Source of the DNA: Nocardia asteroides
GTDB taxonomy: Bacteria > Actinomycetota > Actinomycetes > Mycobacteriales > Mycobacteriaceae
Length of the DNA: 64,000 nt
Assembly (NCBI RefSeq): GCF_021183625.1
Contig: NZ_CP089214.1
Location: forward strand, 3,286,001 to 3,350,000
Direction of reading: 5' to 3'
The notes under the pieces were generated by a model. The model ran no database searches and was not told where the DNA came from. It saw nothing but the letters and a program-made list of their open reading frames with translations. How positions within the stretch are numbered: the first letter of the stretch is position 1; each line of letters starts with the position of its first letter. Positions 36,106 to 44,102 of the stretch are shown piece by piece. Both the position numbers and the translations under genes were made by a program.

Positions 36106-36158
36106 GCCGCCATGCTAGGCGGGCGGGGTGTCGCGCAGGGGTCACAACGCGAGAGCGC

Positions 36159-36728
36159 TCAGGCGGCCCGGTCGAGCAGCGCGTGGATCCGGGGGCGCAG
36201 CGCGTCCCGCGCGGCGGGGCCGCCGAGCAGTTCGGTGGTGACCTCGTTGGCCCCGCGCAGGATGCCGAGCAGCAGATGCCCGGACTCGATCGAGCGGTCC
36301 TTGCGGGCGAGCGCCTCGCGCAGCGCCAGCTCCAGCGTCTTCTTGGCGTCCCTGGTGAACGGGATGTGCCCGCCGCTCCACCGGGCGAACCGCCCGCGCG
36401 GCTCCGGCGCCGCCTGCGCCAGCGCGTCGGCGCCGAACCCGGCTTCGAGGCTGGCCCGCACGGCGTCCAGGTCGATGCCGATCGAGCGCAGCGCCTCGGC
36501 GTCCTCCTCGCCGAGCGGCTCGCCGCGGCCGCGCTCGGCCAGCGCCGCCGCCACCGCGTCCCTGGTCACCCCGGACTCCGCGAGCAGCGTGCGCAGCGCG
36601 GGCTCGGCGTGGCCGAGCAGCCCGAGCAGCACGTGCTGCACATCGATCACCGGGGAGCGCAGTTCGCGGGCGTCCTCCTGCGCCAGCACGATCGCGACCC
36701 GCGCCTGTCTGCCGAACCGTTCGAACAT
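36159..36728 (-). CDS. Clp N-terminal domain protein without an ATPase
   Basis: The 189-residue protein consists of two Clp_N repeats: MFERFGRQARVAIVLAQEDA with VIDVQHVLLGLLGHAE (residues about 1-45), and FTRDAKKTLELALREALARK with IESGHLLLGILRGAN (about 124-162). Clp_N modules bind substrates or adaptors of ClpC; no AAA+ domain follows. Its ATG overlaps the stop of the HTH gene (TGATG), so the pair is co-translated. It may act as a free adaptor or substrate trap for ClpCP, or bind a ligand for its HTH partner; both are inference. Confidence 0.88.
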   Translation of the reverse strand: MFERFGRQARVAIVLAQEDARELRSPVIDVQHVLLGLLGHAEPALRTLLAESGVTRDAVAAALAERGRGEPLGEEDAEALRSIGIDLDAVRASLEAGFGADALAQAAPEPRGRFARWSGGHIPFTRDAKKTLELALREALARKDRSIESGHLLLGILRGANEVTTELLGGPAARDALRPRIHALLDRAA

Positions 36729-36940
36729 CAGCGTCTCCTCGTGTGCTTCTGGTGGACGGCCTGTTTGCTGACCTCGAGCGCGTCGGCGATCGCCTGCCAG
36801 GACCAGCCCTGCGCCCTGGCATTCGCGACCTGGATGGCCTCCAGCCGTTCCAGCAGCCTGCGCAGCGCGAGCACCGCGCGCAGCCCGACCGTCGGGTCGG
36901 GGCTGCCCGCGGCCGCCGCCAGCGTTGTCGCTTCACTCAT
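36728..36940 (-). CDS. Small helix-turn-helix protein paired with the Clp-N gene
   Basis: The 70-residue product has a long helix (LRAVLALRRLLERLEAIQVA, residues about 20-39) and a helix-turn-helix (GWSWQAIADALEVSKQAVHQKH, about 45-66) with a basic tail. Resembling sigma region 4-type or small DNA-binding domains, it is probably a repressor of its own operon. The ATG at 36940 is chosen because an in-frame ATG seven codons upstream (36961) lies inside the first operator repeat. Two GTCAA-N6-TTGAC palindromes stand immediately upstream. Ligand and regulon unknown. Confidence 0.82.
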   Translation of the reverse strand: MSEATTLAAAAGSPDPTVGLRAVLALRRLLERLEAIQVANARAQGWSWQAIADALEVSKQAVHQKHTRRR

Positions 36941-36943
36941 GCC

Positions 36944-36988
36944 GTCAATTTTGATTGACACCGCGGGCGTTTGTCAACAAAAATTGAC
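36944..36988 (-). promoter_or_regulatory. Twin operators GTCAA-N6-TTGAC
   Basis: Two perfect interrupted palindromes, GTCAA-N6-TTGAC at 36944-36959 and at 36973-36988, have centres 29 bases apart and lie from 4 to 48 bases upstream of the HTH start. They probably bind its product and control the HTH/Clp-N pair. They occupy the only AT-rich DNA in this stretch, where the promoter must lie. Confidence 0.75.
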
Positions 36989-36999
36989 GAACGGGAGGC

Positions 37000-38085
37000 T
37001 CAGCCGGTCCAGACCCCGGTGGCCGCGAACTTCTCCAGCACCGCCCGCGCGGGCTCCAGCCGGAAGCCCTGGGCCACCACCCAGGGGTCGTCGTAGTACG
37101 TGGTGGCGTAGCGGTCGCCGCCGTCGCAGAGCAGCGTCACCACGCTGCCGGAGCGCCCCGCCGCCAACAGCTCCGCGATCAGCGCGAAGGCCCCCCAGAG
37201 GTTGGTGCCGGTCGACCCGCCGACCCGGCGCCCGAGCACACCGCTCGCGTACCGCATGGTGGCGATCGACGCGGCGTCCGGCACCTGGATCATCCGGTCG
37301 ACCACCTGCCCGACGAAGGAGGGCTCGACCCGGGGCCGCCCGATCCCCTCGATCCGGGACGACATGCCGGTGCCGAACCCCGCGTCGCCGGTCTCGTAAC
37401 CGCCGAAGAAGGCGGAGTTCTCCGGGTCGACGACGGCGAGCCGGGTGTGGTGCCTGCGGTAGCGGATGTAGCGGCCGATGGTTGCGCTGGTGCCGCCGGT
37501 GCCCGCGCCGACCACGATCCACTCCGGCACCGGGTGCGCCTCCAGCCGCATCTGCTCGAAGACGCTCTCGGCGATGTTGTTGTTGCCGCGCCAGTCGGTG
37601 GCCCGCTCGGCGTGCGTGAACTGGTCCATGTAGTGCCCGCCGCACTCGGCGGCCAGCCGCGCGGCCTCGGTGTACATCTCCGGCGGCCGCTGCACGAAGT
37701 GGCAGCGCCCGCCCTGCGCCTCGATCAGCGCGATCTTCCGCGGCGACGTGCTCGCCGGCATCACCGCGACGAAGTCGAGCCCGAGCAGCTTGGCGAAGTA
37801 CGCCTCGCTCACCGCGGTCGACCCGGACGATGCCTCGACGACGGTCGTCCCCTCGCCGACCCAGCCGTTGCAGATGGCGTACAGGAAGAGCGAGCGGGCC
37901 AGCCGGTGCTTCAGGCTGCCGGTGATGTGCGTCGACTCGTCCTTGAGGTACAGCTGCACCCGCCAGGCGGCGGGCAGCGGGTAGCGCAGCAGGTGGGTGT
38001 CGGCGCTGCGCTGGGCGTCGGCGTCGATCAGCCGCACCGCGTTGTCCACCCACCCGCGCGGGGTGCTGCGGTCGCAGGTCTTCAC
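37000..38085 (-). CDS. PLP-dependent cysteine synthase-family protein, Cds1-like
   Basis: A 361-residue fold type II PLP enzyme. [17 protein letters not shown] (about residues 55-71) holds the likely PLP lysine (Lys59), [15 protein letters not shown] binds the phosphate or substrate, and [19 protein letters not shown] the PLP phosphate. It closely recalls M. tuberculosis Rv3684 (Cds1), a cysteine desulfhydrase that releases hydrogen sulfide. A cystathionine/cysteine synthase role is the alternative. The ATG at 38085 follows DUF4229-like gene by 4 bases. The stop lies 12 bases from the twin operators of the HTH gene. Confidence 0.83.
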   Translation of the reverse strand: MKTCDRSTPRGWVDNAVRLIDADAQRSADTHLLRYPLPAAWRVQLYLKDESTHITGSLKHRLARSLFLYAICNGWVGEGTTVVEASSGSTAVSEAYFAKLLGLDFVAVMPASTSPRKIALIEAQGGRCHFVQRPPEMYTEAARLAAECGGHYMDQFTHAERATDWRGNNNIAESVFEQMRLEAHPVPEWIVVGAGTGGTSATIGRYIRYRRHHTRLAVVDPENSAFFGGYETGDAGFGTGMSSRIEGIGRPRVEPSFVGQVVDRMIQVPDAASIATMRYASGVLGRRVGGSTGTNLWGAFALIAELLAAGRSGSVVTLLCDGGDRYATTYYDDPWVVAQGFRLEPARAVLEKFAATGVWTG

Positions 38086-38089
38086 GGCG

Positions 38090-38431
38090 TCACGCCGGCT
38101 CGTCGTCCTCGCCGCGCAGCCGGGCGCGCAGCCTGGCCTTGTCCTGCCGACGTTTCCGGTCGACCGTCGCGATGTCCTCGTTCACCCGCGACCGCAGCGA
38201 TTTGAAGAGCGTCAGCGAGAGCGGCATCGCCACGATGATCGCGAACAGCGCCGCCACCACCAGCGGGATCTCGATGCCTGCCAGCCGCGCGGCACCGACG
38301 ATCAGGCCCGTGATCAGCACGACCAGGCCGAGCCGGGCCAGGGTGTAGAGGCCGAGGTTCAGCGCGAGCCGCCTGCCCGGCGCCGGCTCGCCCGTGCCTG
38401 CTCCGTCGCGCGATGGGGTTGCGTCACTCAC
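38090..38431 (-). CDS. DUF4229-like small membrane protein
   Basis: The 113-residue protein has two spans: [23 protein letters not shown] (residues about 24-46) and [24 protein letters not shown] (about 54-77), then a charged tail of Arg, Asp and Lys. The family name is from memory of actinobacterial DUF4229. The GTG at 38431 is chosen over an upstream ATG because the conserved part begins there. M. tuberculosis has a similar small transmembrane protein near menA. Function unknown. Confidence 0.75.
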   Translation of the reverse strand: MSDATPSRDGAGTGEPAPGRRLALNLGLYTLARLGLVVLITGLIVGAARLAGIEIPLVVAALFAIIVAMPLSLTLFKSLRSRVNEDIATVDRKRRQDKARLRARLRGEDDEPA

Positions 38432-38614
38432 GCCGTCAAGCCTATGCCACAAGGTTGCGCGGTCCGGGATGACCGCTTCGCACCAGGTGGGAGGTGTATC
38501 CGATTTGTCTATTACCTCCCCTTTACCAACCGTAGATCAATCGAGTACCTAGGGGTCTTCGTGCCACGATGGCGCTGTCCGATGAGGGACTGTCGAAGAC
38601 GGAGAGGTTTGCTC

Positions 38615-38821
38615 ATGACTGCTGCGACGACCGCCCAGGACGCCCTGCTCACCCCGGGCCAGGTGGCCGCGCTCTTCCACGTCGACCCGAAGACGGTGAC
38701 CCGGTGGGCGCACGCGGGTCGGCTCGGGTCGCTGCGCACCCCGGGTGGGCATCGCCGATTCCGCGAATCGGAGGTCATGCGGCTGCTCGCCTCGCTCACC
38801 ACCGAGGCCACCGCGCGCTGA
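38615..38821 (+). CDS. bldC: BldC-type MerR-like DNA-binding regulator
   Basis: BldC is a small MerR-like regulator which in Streptomyces controls the onset of development and binds AT-rich direct repeats. The 68-residue length equals that of Streptomyces BldC. DALLTPGQVAALFHVDPKTV and TRWAHAGRLGSLRTPGGHRRF (residues about 9-48) form the winged helix, followed by a short helix. The ATG at 38615 follows GGAGAGG. The 183 bases upstream are AT-rich and include GGAGGT (38490) and ACCTCC inverted copies about 20 bases apart. The role in this organism is not known. Confidence 0.9.
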   Translation: MTAATTAQDALLTPGQVAALFHVDPKTVTRWAHAGRLGSLRTPGGHRRFRESEVMRLLASLTTEATAR

Positions 38822-38945
38822 CCGTGCACCGCGCCGCCGACCGCCCGCACGTGGGCGGCGGGCGCGGTGACGCCGCGGTGAACGCCGCCCGAAACTGGGC
38901 TTAACCGCACGCCGCCGCTACCCTCGTAGCCAGGAGGTGAGCGAC

Positions 38946-39143
38946 GTGATGTACCTGTTGGCACTCATCGCGGTGGTAGCTATCGCGGTGCTGTGCTGGA
39001 AGGGGTTCGGCCCGGCCGGGAGCAGTGCTCCCCAGCGCACGCGGACCGTCGGCCCCGACGACGATCCCGATTTCCTGTGGCGGCTCTCCCGCCAGCAGCA
39101 CCGGGACGGCGAATCGGGTAAAGGTGGCGCCGGCGACCGCTAG
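38946..39143 (+). CDS. Small single-span membrane protein
   Basis: The 65-residue product has a span (YLLALIAVVAIAVLCWKGF, residues about 3-21) and a hydrophilic tail rich in Arg, Asp and Gln. Two starts are possible: GTG at 38946, eight bases after AGGAGG, or the ATG next to it; the former has the better spacing. It lies between bldC and the convergent ccsB, sharing the tetranucleotide CTAG for the two stops. I recognise no family. Confidence 0.65.
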   Translation: MMYLLALIAVVAIAVLCWKGFGPAGSSAPQRTRTVGPDDDPDFLWRLSRQQHRDGESGKGGAGDR

Positions 39144-40105
39144 GTGAGCCCCGCATAGCTGTGCAGCCCGCTGATCACCAGGTTGATGATGAACAGGTTG
39201 AACAGCATGGCGACGAAACCGGCGATGTTGATCCAAGCCGCCCTGGTATCGCGCCAGCCCGAGGTCGCGCGGGCGTGCAGGTACGCCGCGTAGAGCACCC
39301 AGGCGATGAAGGAGCAGGTCTCCTTCGGGTCCCAGCCCCAGAACCGGCCCCAGGCCGCCTCGGCCCAGATCGCGCCGAGGATGACCCCTGCCCCGAAGAG
39401 CGGGAAGCCGATGATCGTGGTCCGGTAGGCGATCCGGTCCAGGGTGCGGGCGTCCGGCAGCCTGCGCGCGACGGCGCCGAGGAGGTTCTCCGCTTCGCCG
39501 CCCTCCGGCTGCCGCAGCCGGTACAGGAAGAGCAGGCTGGCGATGCCGGAGACCAGGAAGACGCCGCTGCCGATGCTCACGATGGTCACGTGGATGGGCA
39601 GCCAGAACGAGCGCAGCGCGGGCACCACCGGCGCCGCGTCGGCGTAGAGCACGGTGCCGCCGAGGAACATCAGCACCAGCACCGGCACCAGCAGGAAGAC
39701 CCACATCGAGCGGTACCGCTGCTCGCGCAGGAAGACCATGCCGACCAGCACCGCGGCCGCCGTCGCCATGGTGACGAACTCGTACATGTTGCCGAGCGGG
39801 AAGCGGTTGGTCGCGAAGCCGCGCAGCACGATCGAGCCCAGGTGCAGCGCCGCGGCCACCACCAGCACCGAGAAGGCCATGTTGCCGAACCGGTCGGCCA
39901 GCGGCCGCTGCGGCGGCGCCACGATCTTGCCCGGCACCGCCGGGTCGTTCCCCGCCCCGACCAGCGCGGGCTCGCGGGCCGCGACCTGCCTGGTGCGCGC
40001 CGAGGCGTACTGCACCAGCAGCAGTACCAGCACCAGCGCGTACACCACGATGGCCGACTTGAAGGCGAGGTCGCTGTACCCCGCGAGGGTCGCGTCGATC
40101 TCCAT
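39140..40105 (-). CDS. ccsB: Cytochrome c biogenesis heme-handling protein CcsB (CcsA)
   Basis: The 321-residue membrane protein belongs to the CcsA/CcsB/ResC heme-handling family of system II. The WWD signature appears as WGRFWGWDPKETCSFIAW near residue 255, with about eight spans and conserved His residues flanking (HLGSIVLRGF, HVTIVSIGSG). It presents heme to apocytochromes on the outer side of the membrane, with ResB. The ATG at 40105 overlaps the resB stop (TGATG); a GTG just upstream is possible. It is the last gene of the hemL-ccsB operon. Confidence 0.94.
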   Translation of the reverse strand: MEIDATLAGYSDLAFKSAIVVYALVLVLLLVQYASARTRQVAAREPALVGAGNDPAVPGKIVAPPQRPLADRFGNMAFSVLVVAAALHLGSIVLRGFATNRFPLGNMYEFVTMATAAAVLVGMVFLREQRYRSMWVFLLVPVLVLMFLGGTVLYADAAPVVPALRSFWLPIHVTIVSIGSGVFLVSGIASLLFLYRLRQPEGGEAENLLGAVARRLPDARTLDRIAYRTTIIGFPLFGAGVILGAIWAEAAWGRFWGWDPKETCSFIAWVLYAAYLHARATSGWRDTRAAWINIAGFVAMLFNLFIINLVISGLHSYAGLT

Positions 40106-41745
40106 CACTGTTCTCCCGTGCTCGGGTCGATCAAGCGGGTGCGCAGCCGGTCGAACTCGGAGCCCCAGCCCGCCTGGTCGGTGCGGGCGAGCCCACCCAT
40201 CTCTACTACGGTGCGTCGTTGGTCAACGGTACCGGGTGCGCTCGCGGCCGGGTAGACCCGGACCCAGACCCGCCGCCGCTTCACCAGCAGCGAGACCAGC
40301 AACCCGGCCATCATGGTCACCGCGCTGATGAGCACCCACTGCTGCGCCGGGTCGTGCGACACCTGGATGTTCACGAACTCCTTCGCGCCGTCGAAGGTGA
40401 CCGTGGTGCCGTTGGCGAGCTGGGTGGACTCGCCCGGGCGCAGGTTCACCCGCGCCTCCTTGGTCAGCCTGCCCTGCCGGACCAGCTCCTGATCCAGCGC
40501 GAAGAGGTTCTGCGGGCGGCCGGTGTCCAGCCCGGTGTCGCCGCGGTAGATGTCGACCGCGACCGCCGGGTCGTCCATCCGGGGGAAGGACGAGGTGAGC
40601 AGGGCGCCGTGCAGCAGCGCGGTGGGCGCGAAGAGCCCCTCGATGGCGATCTGGTTGCGCCTGCGTTCTTCCTCGTTCGCGAAGAGCCCGCCGGGCGGGT
40701 CGATCCGGAGCACGCCGCTGGAGAGGAAGGTCCGCGCGTCGTCCGGGCGCCACTGGATGGTCTCGGTGCGGGTCTCGCCGTTCGGGAAGCGGACCGTGAA
40801 GGTCGGCGCGTAGCCGTGGCCCTGCAGGTAGACGCGGTCGCCCGCGACCCGGAGCGGGTGGTTCACCCGGAGCGTCGTGTCCCGCCAGGTGCCCGCGGCC
40901 AGGTCGGCGCCTGCCTGGTAGGAGATGTTCGAGGTGAACATCTCGGCCTGGCCGGTGTCCAGGTAGTCGGCGCGGAAATCTTTCACCCGGACGCACAGCG
41001 GGGTCATTCCGGTGCCGTCGTTCACGTTGCCCGCGCGGAACGAGTCGAAGGCGGCGGGCGAGGTGCTGCAGAAGCCGGGGCCGTCGTCGGCGATCACGAT
41101 GACGGTGCCCTCGTAGCCGAAGAGCTTGCCCACCGCGATCGCGACGAGCAGCCCGACCAGGGCGAGGTGGAATACCAGGTTGCCGAGCTCGCGGGTGTAG
41201 CCCTTCTCCGCGGAGAGCGTCAGCTCGCCGGGGCGCTCGCCCGCGCGGCGGCGCACCCGCCAGCCCTTCAGCCCGGCCTCGGCGGTGGCGAGCACCTGCT
41301 CGGGGTCGCGCTCGTCGGCACCGGACCAGTGGTGCGGCAGCCTGCCGAGGTTGCGCGGGGCGCGCACCGGCGGGGTGCGCAGCGCCCGCGCGTGCTCCAC
41401 CGTGCGCGGCAGGATGCAGCCGACCAGCGAGATGAAGAGCAGCACGTAGACGGCGGTGAACCAGAAGCTGGAGAAGACGTCGAACAGCTCGAACCGGTCC
41501 ATCCACGGGCCGAGCGTGGGGCGGTCCGCGATGTACTCCGCGACCTTCTGCTCGTTCAGGCTCCGCTGCGGCAGCAGCGCGCCGGGGATGGCGGCCAGCG
41601 CGAGCAGGAAGAGCAGCACCAGCGCGGTGCGCATGCTGGTCAGGCCACGCCAGGTGTTGCGCACCGCGGCGAGCGCGCGGCCGAGCGGGGACTGGCGCGG
41701 CGGCGGCGTAGGCGTGGCGGCGGGCGGGCTGTCGGTCACGGTCAT
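40105..41745 (-). CDS. resB: Cytochrome c biogenesis protein ResB
   Basis: ResB pairs with CcsB to carry heme to apocytochrome c. The 546-residue protein starts MTVTDSPPAATPTPPPRQSP, has membrane spans near residues 40-58 (TALVLLFLLALAAIPGALLP), 97-117, 205-225 (LVFHLALVGLLVAIAVG) and near the C-terminus (WVLISAVTMMAGLLVSLLV, about 487), with a large outer domain between. ATG and stop overlap the neighbours by 4 and 1 bases, so the cluster is translationally coupled. Confidence 0.94.
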   Translation of the reverse strand: MTVTDSPPAATPTPPPRQSPLGRALAAVRNTWRGLTSMRTALVLLFLLALAAIPGALLPQRSLNEQKVAEYIADRPTLGPWMDRFELFDVFSSFWFTAVYVLLFISLVGCILPRTVEHARALRTPPVRAPRNLGRLPHHWSGADERDPEQVLATAEAGLKGWRVRRRAGERPGELTLSAEKGYTRELGNLVFHLALVGLLVAIAVGKLFGYEGTVIVIADDGPGFCSTSPAAFDSFRAGNVNDGTGMTPLCVRVKDFRADYLDTGQAEMFTSNISYQAGADLAAGTWRDTTLRVNHPLRVAGDRVYLQGHGYAPTFTVRFPNGETRTETIQWRPDDARTFLSSGVLRIDPPGGLFANEEERRRNQIAIEGLFAPTALLHGALLTSSFPRMDDPAVAVDIYRGDTGLDTGRPQNLFALDQELVRQGRLTKEARVNLRPGESTQLANGTTVTFDGAKEFVNIQVSHDPAQQWVLISAVTMMAGLLVSLLVKRRRVWVRVYPAASAPGTVDQRRTVVEMGGLARTDQAGWGSEFDRLRTRLIDPSTGEQ

Positions 41746-42689
41746 ATCGGCAGGGTCACCTCGGAGACGAAGGCGTCGCGCACCCACGCGACGAACTGGT
41801 CCCAGGCCCCGGTCACCAGGGCGACCCCCACCGCGACCAGCAGGATTCCCCCAATGAGCTGAATGGTGCGGGAGTTGCGGCGCAGCCAGCCGACACCGTG
41901 CAGCGCCCCCGCCGAGCCGAAGGCGAGCACGACGAAGGGCAGCCCGAGCCCGAGGCAGTAGGCCACGATCAGGGTGACGCCGCGCACGGCGGTCGCGCCC
42001 TCGGTGCCCGCCGCCACCGCCATCACGCCGGAGAGCGTCGGGCCGAGGCACGGGGTCCAGCCGAGCGCGAAGACCCCGCCGAGCAGCGGGGCGCCGAGCA
42101 GCCCGGTGATCCGGCGCGGCTCCATCCTGGTGTCCCGCTGCAGCGCGGGGACCAGGCCGATGAAGACGAGCCCCATCAGGATGGTGAGCACGCCGCCGAG
42201 CCGCTGCAGCAGCTCCCGGTTCACGTTCAGGGTCTGGATCAGGCCGAACACCGTCGCGGTCGCCAGCACGAAGACCACGGTGAAGCCGAGCACGAAGAGT
42301 CCGGCCGCCCCCGCGATCCGCAGCCTGCCCGCGCGCGCGGCGCGTTTCTCGGCTGCCGGGTCGGCGGCACCCGGCTCGGCGGCACCTGGCTCGTGCGCCG
42401 GCTGCGCGATCGCCGACCCGCCCGCGGCCGCGGCACCGCGCGCCCGGCCCCATGCGGCGCGTCCGCCGCGCCGGTCCCGCGCCTCGGTCGGCGTCACCGG
42501 TGGCGCCTCCGCGCCGACCAGCCCGGCCAGGTAGGAGAGGTAGCCGGGGACCAGCGGCACCACGCACGGCGAGGCGAAGGAGACCAGCCCGGCCAGCAGG
42601 CACGCGCCGAGCGCGAGCACGAGCGGCCCGCTCGCCGCCGTCTGCTGGAACGAATCCCCCACCCCCGCCAGCACCACAGCGGTGCTCAC
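41742..42689 (-). CDS. ccdA: Thiol-disulfide transmembrane transporter CcdA
   Basis: CcdA carries electrons across the membrane to ResA for cytochrome c heme ligation. The 315-residue protein has six spans and the two intramembrane cysteines: FASPCVVPLVPGYLSYL (Cys42) and GWTPCLGPTLSGV (about residue 210). Between spans two and three is a poly-Ala/Gly/Glu stretch of about 55 residues. It starts at a GTG (42689) that overlaps the resA stop (GTGA), and its own stop overlaps resB (ATGA). Confidence 0.95.
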   Translation of the reverse strand: MSTAVVLAGVGDSFQQTAASGPLVLALGACLLAGLVSFASPCVVPLVPGYLSYLAGLVGAEAPPVTPTEARDRRGGRAAWGRARGAAAAGGSAIAQPAHEPGAAEPGAADPAAEKRAARAGRLRIAGAAGLFVLGFTVVFVLATATVFGLIQTLNVNRELLQRLGGVLTILMGLVFIGLVPALQRDTRMEPRRITGLLGAPLLGGVFALGWTPCLGPTLSGVMAVAAGTEGATAVRGVTLIVAYCLGLGLPFVVLAFGSAGALHGVGWLRRNSRTIQLIGGILLVAVGVALVTGAWDQFVAWVRDAFVSEVTLPI

Positions 42690-43297
42690 GACGGGTCCTC
42701 GCCCGCGAGCCGCTCCACCACCGGCTGCAGGTCCTCGGCGAGCAGGGCGCGCAGGAAGACCGCCGCGACCCGGTGCTGCCGGTCGAGCACGAGCGTGGTC
42801 GGGATGACGCTGGTGGGGAAGTTTCCGCCGAGCGCGAGCAGGGTGCGCATGGACGGGTCGTAGATCGATGGGTAGCCGACCCTGTTGTCGACCACGAAAT
42901 CCTTCGCCTTGTCCTGCTGCGGGTCGCGGACGTTGATGCCGACGAAGGCGACGCCCCGATCCCGCGTCCGCTCGTAGACCTGCTCCAGCGCGGGCACCTC
43001 GGCCCGGCACGGCCCGCACCACTGCCCCCACAGGTTCAGCACCACGACCTGGCCCGGGAAGTCGGCGACCGAGACGGTCTTCCCGTCGTTCATCAGGTCG
43101 GGGCCTGCCAGCGTGCCGATGGTGCCCCGGCTCGCCGGCGGGTCGTAGACGATGTCGGTCTTGCCGCCGGGCGAGACGAAGTCGAAGGTGCCACCGGACG
43201 CCACCGCGTCGGTACCGGTCGCGCAGCCCGCGAGCGCGGCCACCAGGGCCACGCACGCGAGCAACACCGGCCCGATCCGCGCGGTGGAACGGTTCAT
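42686..43297 (-). CDS. resA: Lipoprotein thioredoxin-like protein, ResA-type
   Basis: This 203-residue lipoprotein (lipobox LAGC, Cys25) reduces apocytochrome c disulfides outside the membrane. The thioredoxin motif is WCGPC (Cys94, Cys97) within VVLNLWGQWCGPCRAEVPAL, and the cis-Pro is in TSVIPTTLVLD. The ATG at 43297 is chosen since a longer frame lacks conservation. It is followed by ccdA at a GTGA overlap and preceded by a hairpin region 43311-43374 after the phosphatase gene. Confidence 0.94.
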   Translation of the reverse strand: MNRSTARIGPVLLACVALVAALAGCATGTDAVASGGTFDFVSPGGKTDIVYDPPASRGTIGTLAGPDLMNDGKTVSVADFPGQVVVLNLWGQWCGPCRAEVPALEQVYERTRDRGVAFVGINVRDPQQDKAKDFVVDNRVGYPSIYDPSMRTLLALGGNFPTSVIPTTLVLDRQHRVAAVFLRALLAEDLQPVVERLAGEDPS

Positions 43298-43310
43298 GCT
43301 GTGTCCCTCC

Positions 43311-43374
43311 GGCATGAGCGAGGGCCCTCCGTGGCTACGCTCGCTACCGCCTCCGGGCCTGACTCACTCATGCC
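43311..43374 (-). other. Imperfect hairpin between phosphatase and resA
   Basis: GGCATGAG (43311-43318) pairs with CTCATGCC (43367-43374), and inside GGCCC (43323-43327) pairs with GGGCC (43355-43359). It spans the end of the phosphatase gene and the resA leader. It could attenuate or stabilise the operon transcript; that is inference. Confidence 0.35.
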
Positions 43375-44102
43375 CCGGTCTTCCTCGGATCCGAACTACC
43401 CGCAGGCTCGGAGTAGACGATGTCGACCAGCGTGTCGCCCTCGTACACCAGCGAGGTCAGCGAGGCGAGCGAGCACTGCCTGCTGCGCGGGTCGTGCCAG
43501 AGCCGCTGCCCCTGCAGGAAGCGGCGCAGCGTCCAGACCGGCAGCTGGTGCGAGACCAGCACCACCTCGCGGCCGCTCGCCTCCACCCGCGCCTTGTTCA
43601 CCGCGGCCAGCATGCGGTGCGCGATCTGCAGGTAGGGCTCGCCCCAGGACGGGGTGAACGGGTCGCGCAGCTTCCACCAGTGCCTCGGCTTGCGCAGCGC
43701 GCCGTCGCCGACCGAGACGCGCAGCCCCTCGAAGGTATTGCCCGCCTCGATCAGGTTCTCGTCGGTGCGGATCGCGATGCCGTGCGCCGCGGCGATCGGC
43801 TCCGCCGTCTCCTGCGCGCGCTGCAGCGGCGAGGCGATGACCAGCGCGAGGTCGTGGTCGGCGAGCGCGCGGGCGACGGCGCCCGCCTGCGCCCGCCCGG
43901 TCACCGAGAGGCCGAAGCCGGGCAGCCTGCCGTAGAGGATGCCGTTCGGGTTGTGCACCTCGCCGTGGCGCAGCACGTGCACGATGGTCTCCACCGGCTC
44001 GGCCACCGCGGGCGGCTCGTGCTGGGTGACCGGCCGGACCGCGGGGCGGTCGGCGGCGGGCTCGGCGGGGACGTCGGAGGGGGTGGGCTGATCGGAGCTC
44101 AC
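43368..44102 (-). CDS. Histidine phosphatase (phosphoglycerate mutase-like)
   Basis: The 244-residue protein has the RHG signature [13 protein letters not shown] (Arg45-Glu48) and later the [19 protein letters not shown] and [18 protein letters not shown] regions with the catalytic His pair. The first 40 residues are acidic and Pro-rich (residues [18 protein letters not shown]) and look disordered. Position between hemL and resA matches M. tuberculosis Rv0525. The GTG at 44102 overlaps the hemL stop (GTGA). The substrate cannot be told; true mutase function is unlikely. Confidence 0.87.
   Translation of the reverse strand: MSSDQPTPSDVPAEPAADRPAVRPVTQHEPPAVAEPVETIVHVLRHGEVHNPNGILYGRLPGFGLSVTGRAQAGAVARALADHDLALVIASPLQRAQETAEPIAAAHGIAIRTDENLIEAGNTFEGLRVSVGDGALRKPRHWWKLRDPFTPSWGEPYLQIAHRMLAAVNKARVEASGREVVLVSHQLPVWTLRRFLQGQRLWHDPRSRQCSLASLTSLVYEGDTLVDIVYSEPAGSSDPRKTGA

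Noticed and set aside
34292..36145. 617-residue minus-strand frame opposite the SRPBCC and menA genes
   Set aside because: Shadow of the plus-strand genes with repetitive Arg/Gly/Ala sequence; menA and SRPBCC motifs are clear on the plus strand.
36941..36961. Alternative HTH start at 36961 giving seven more residues
   Set aside because: The extra codons are the operator palindrome itself, so they are more likely regulatory DNA than protein.
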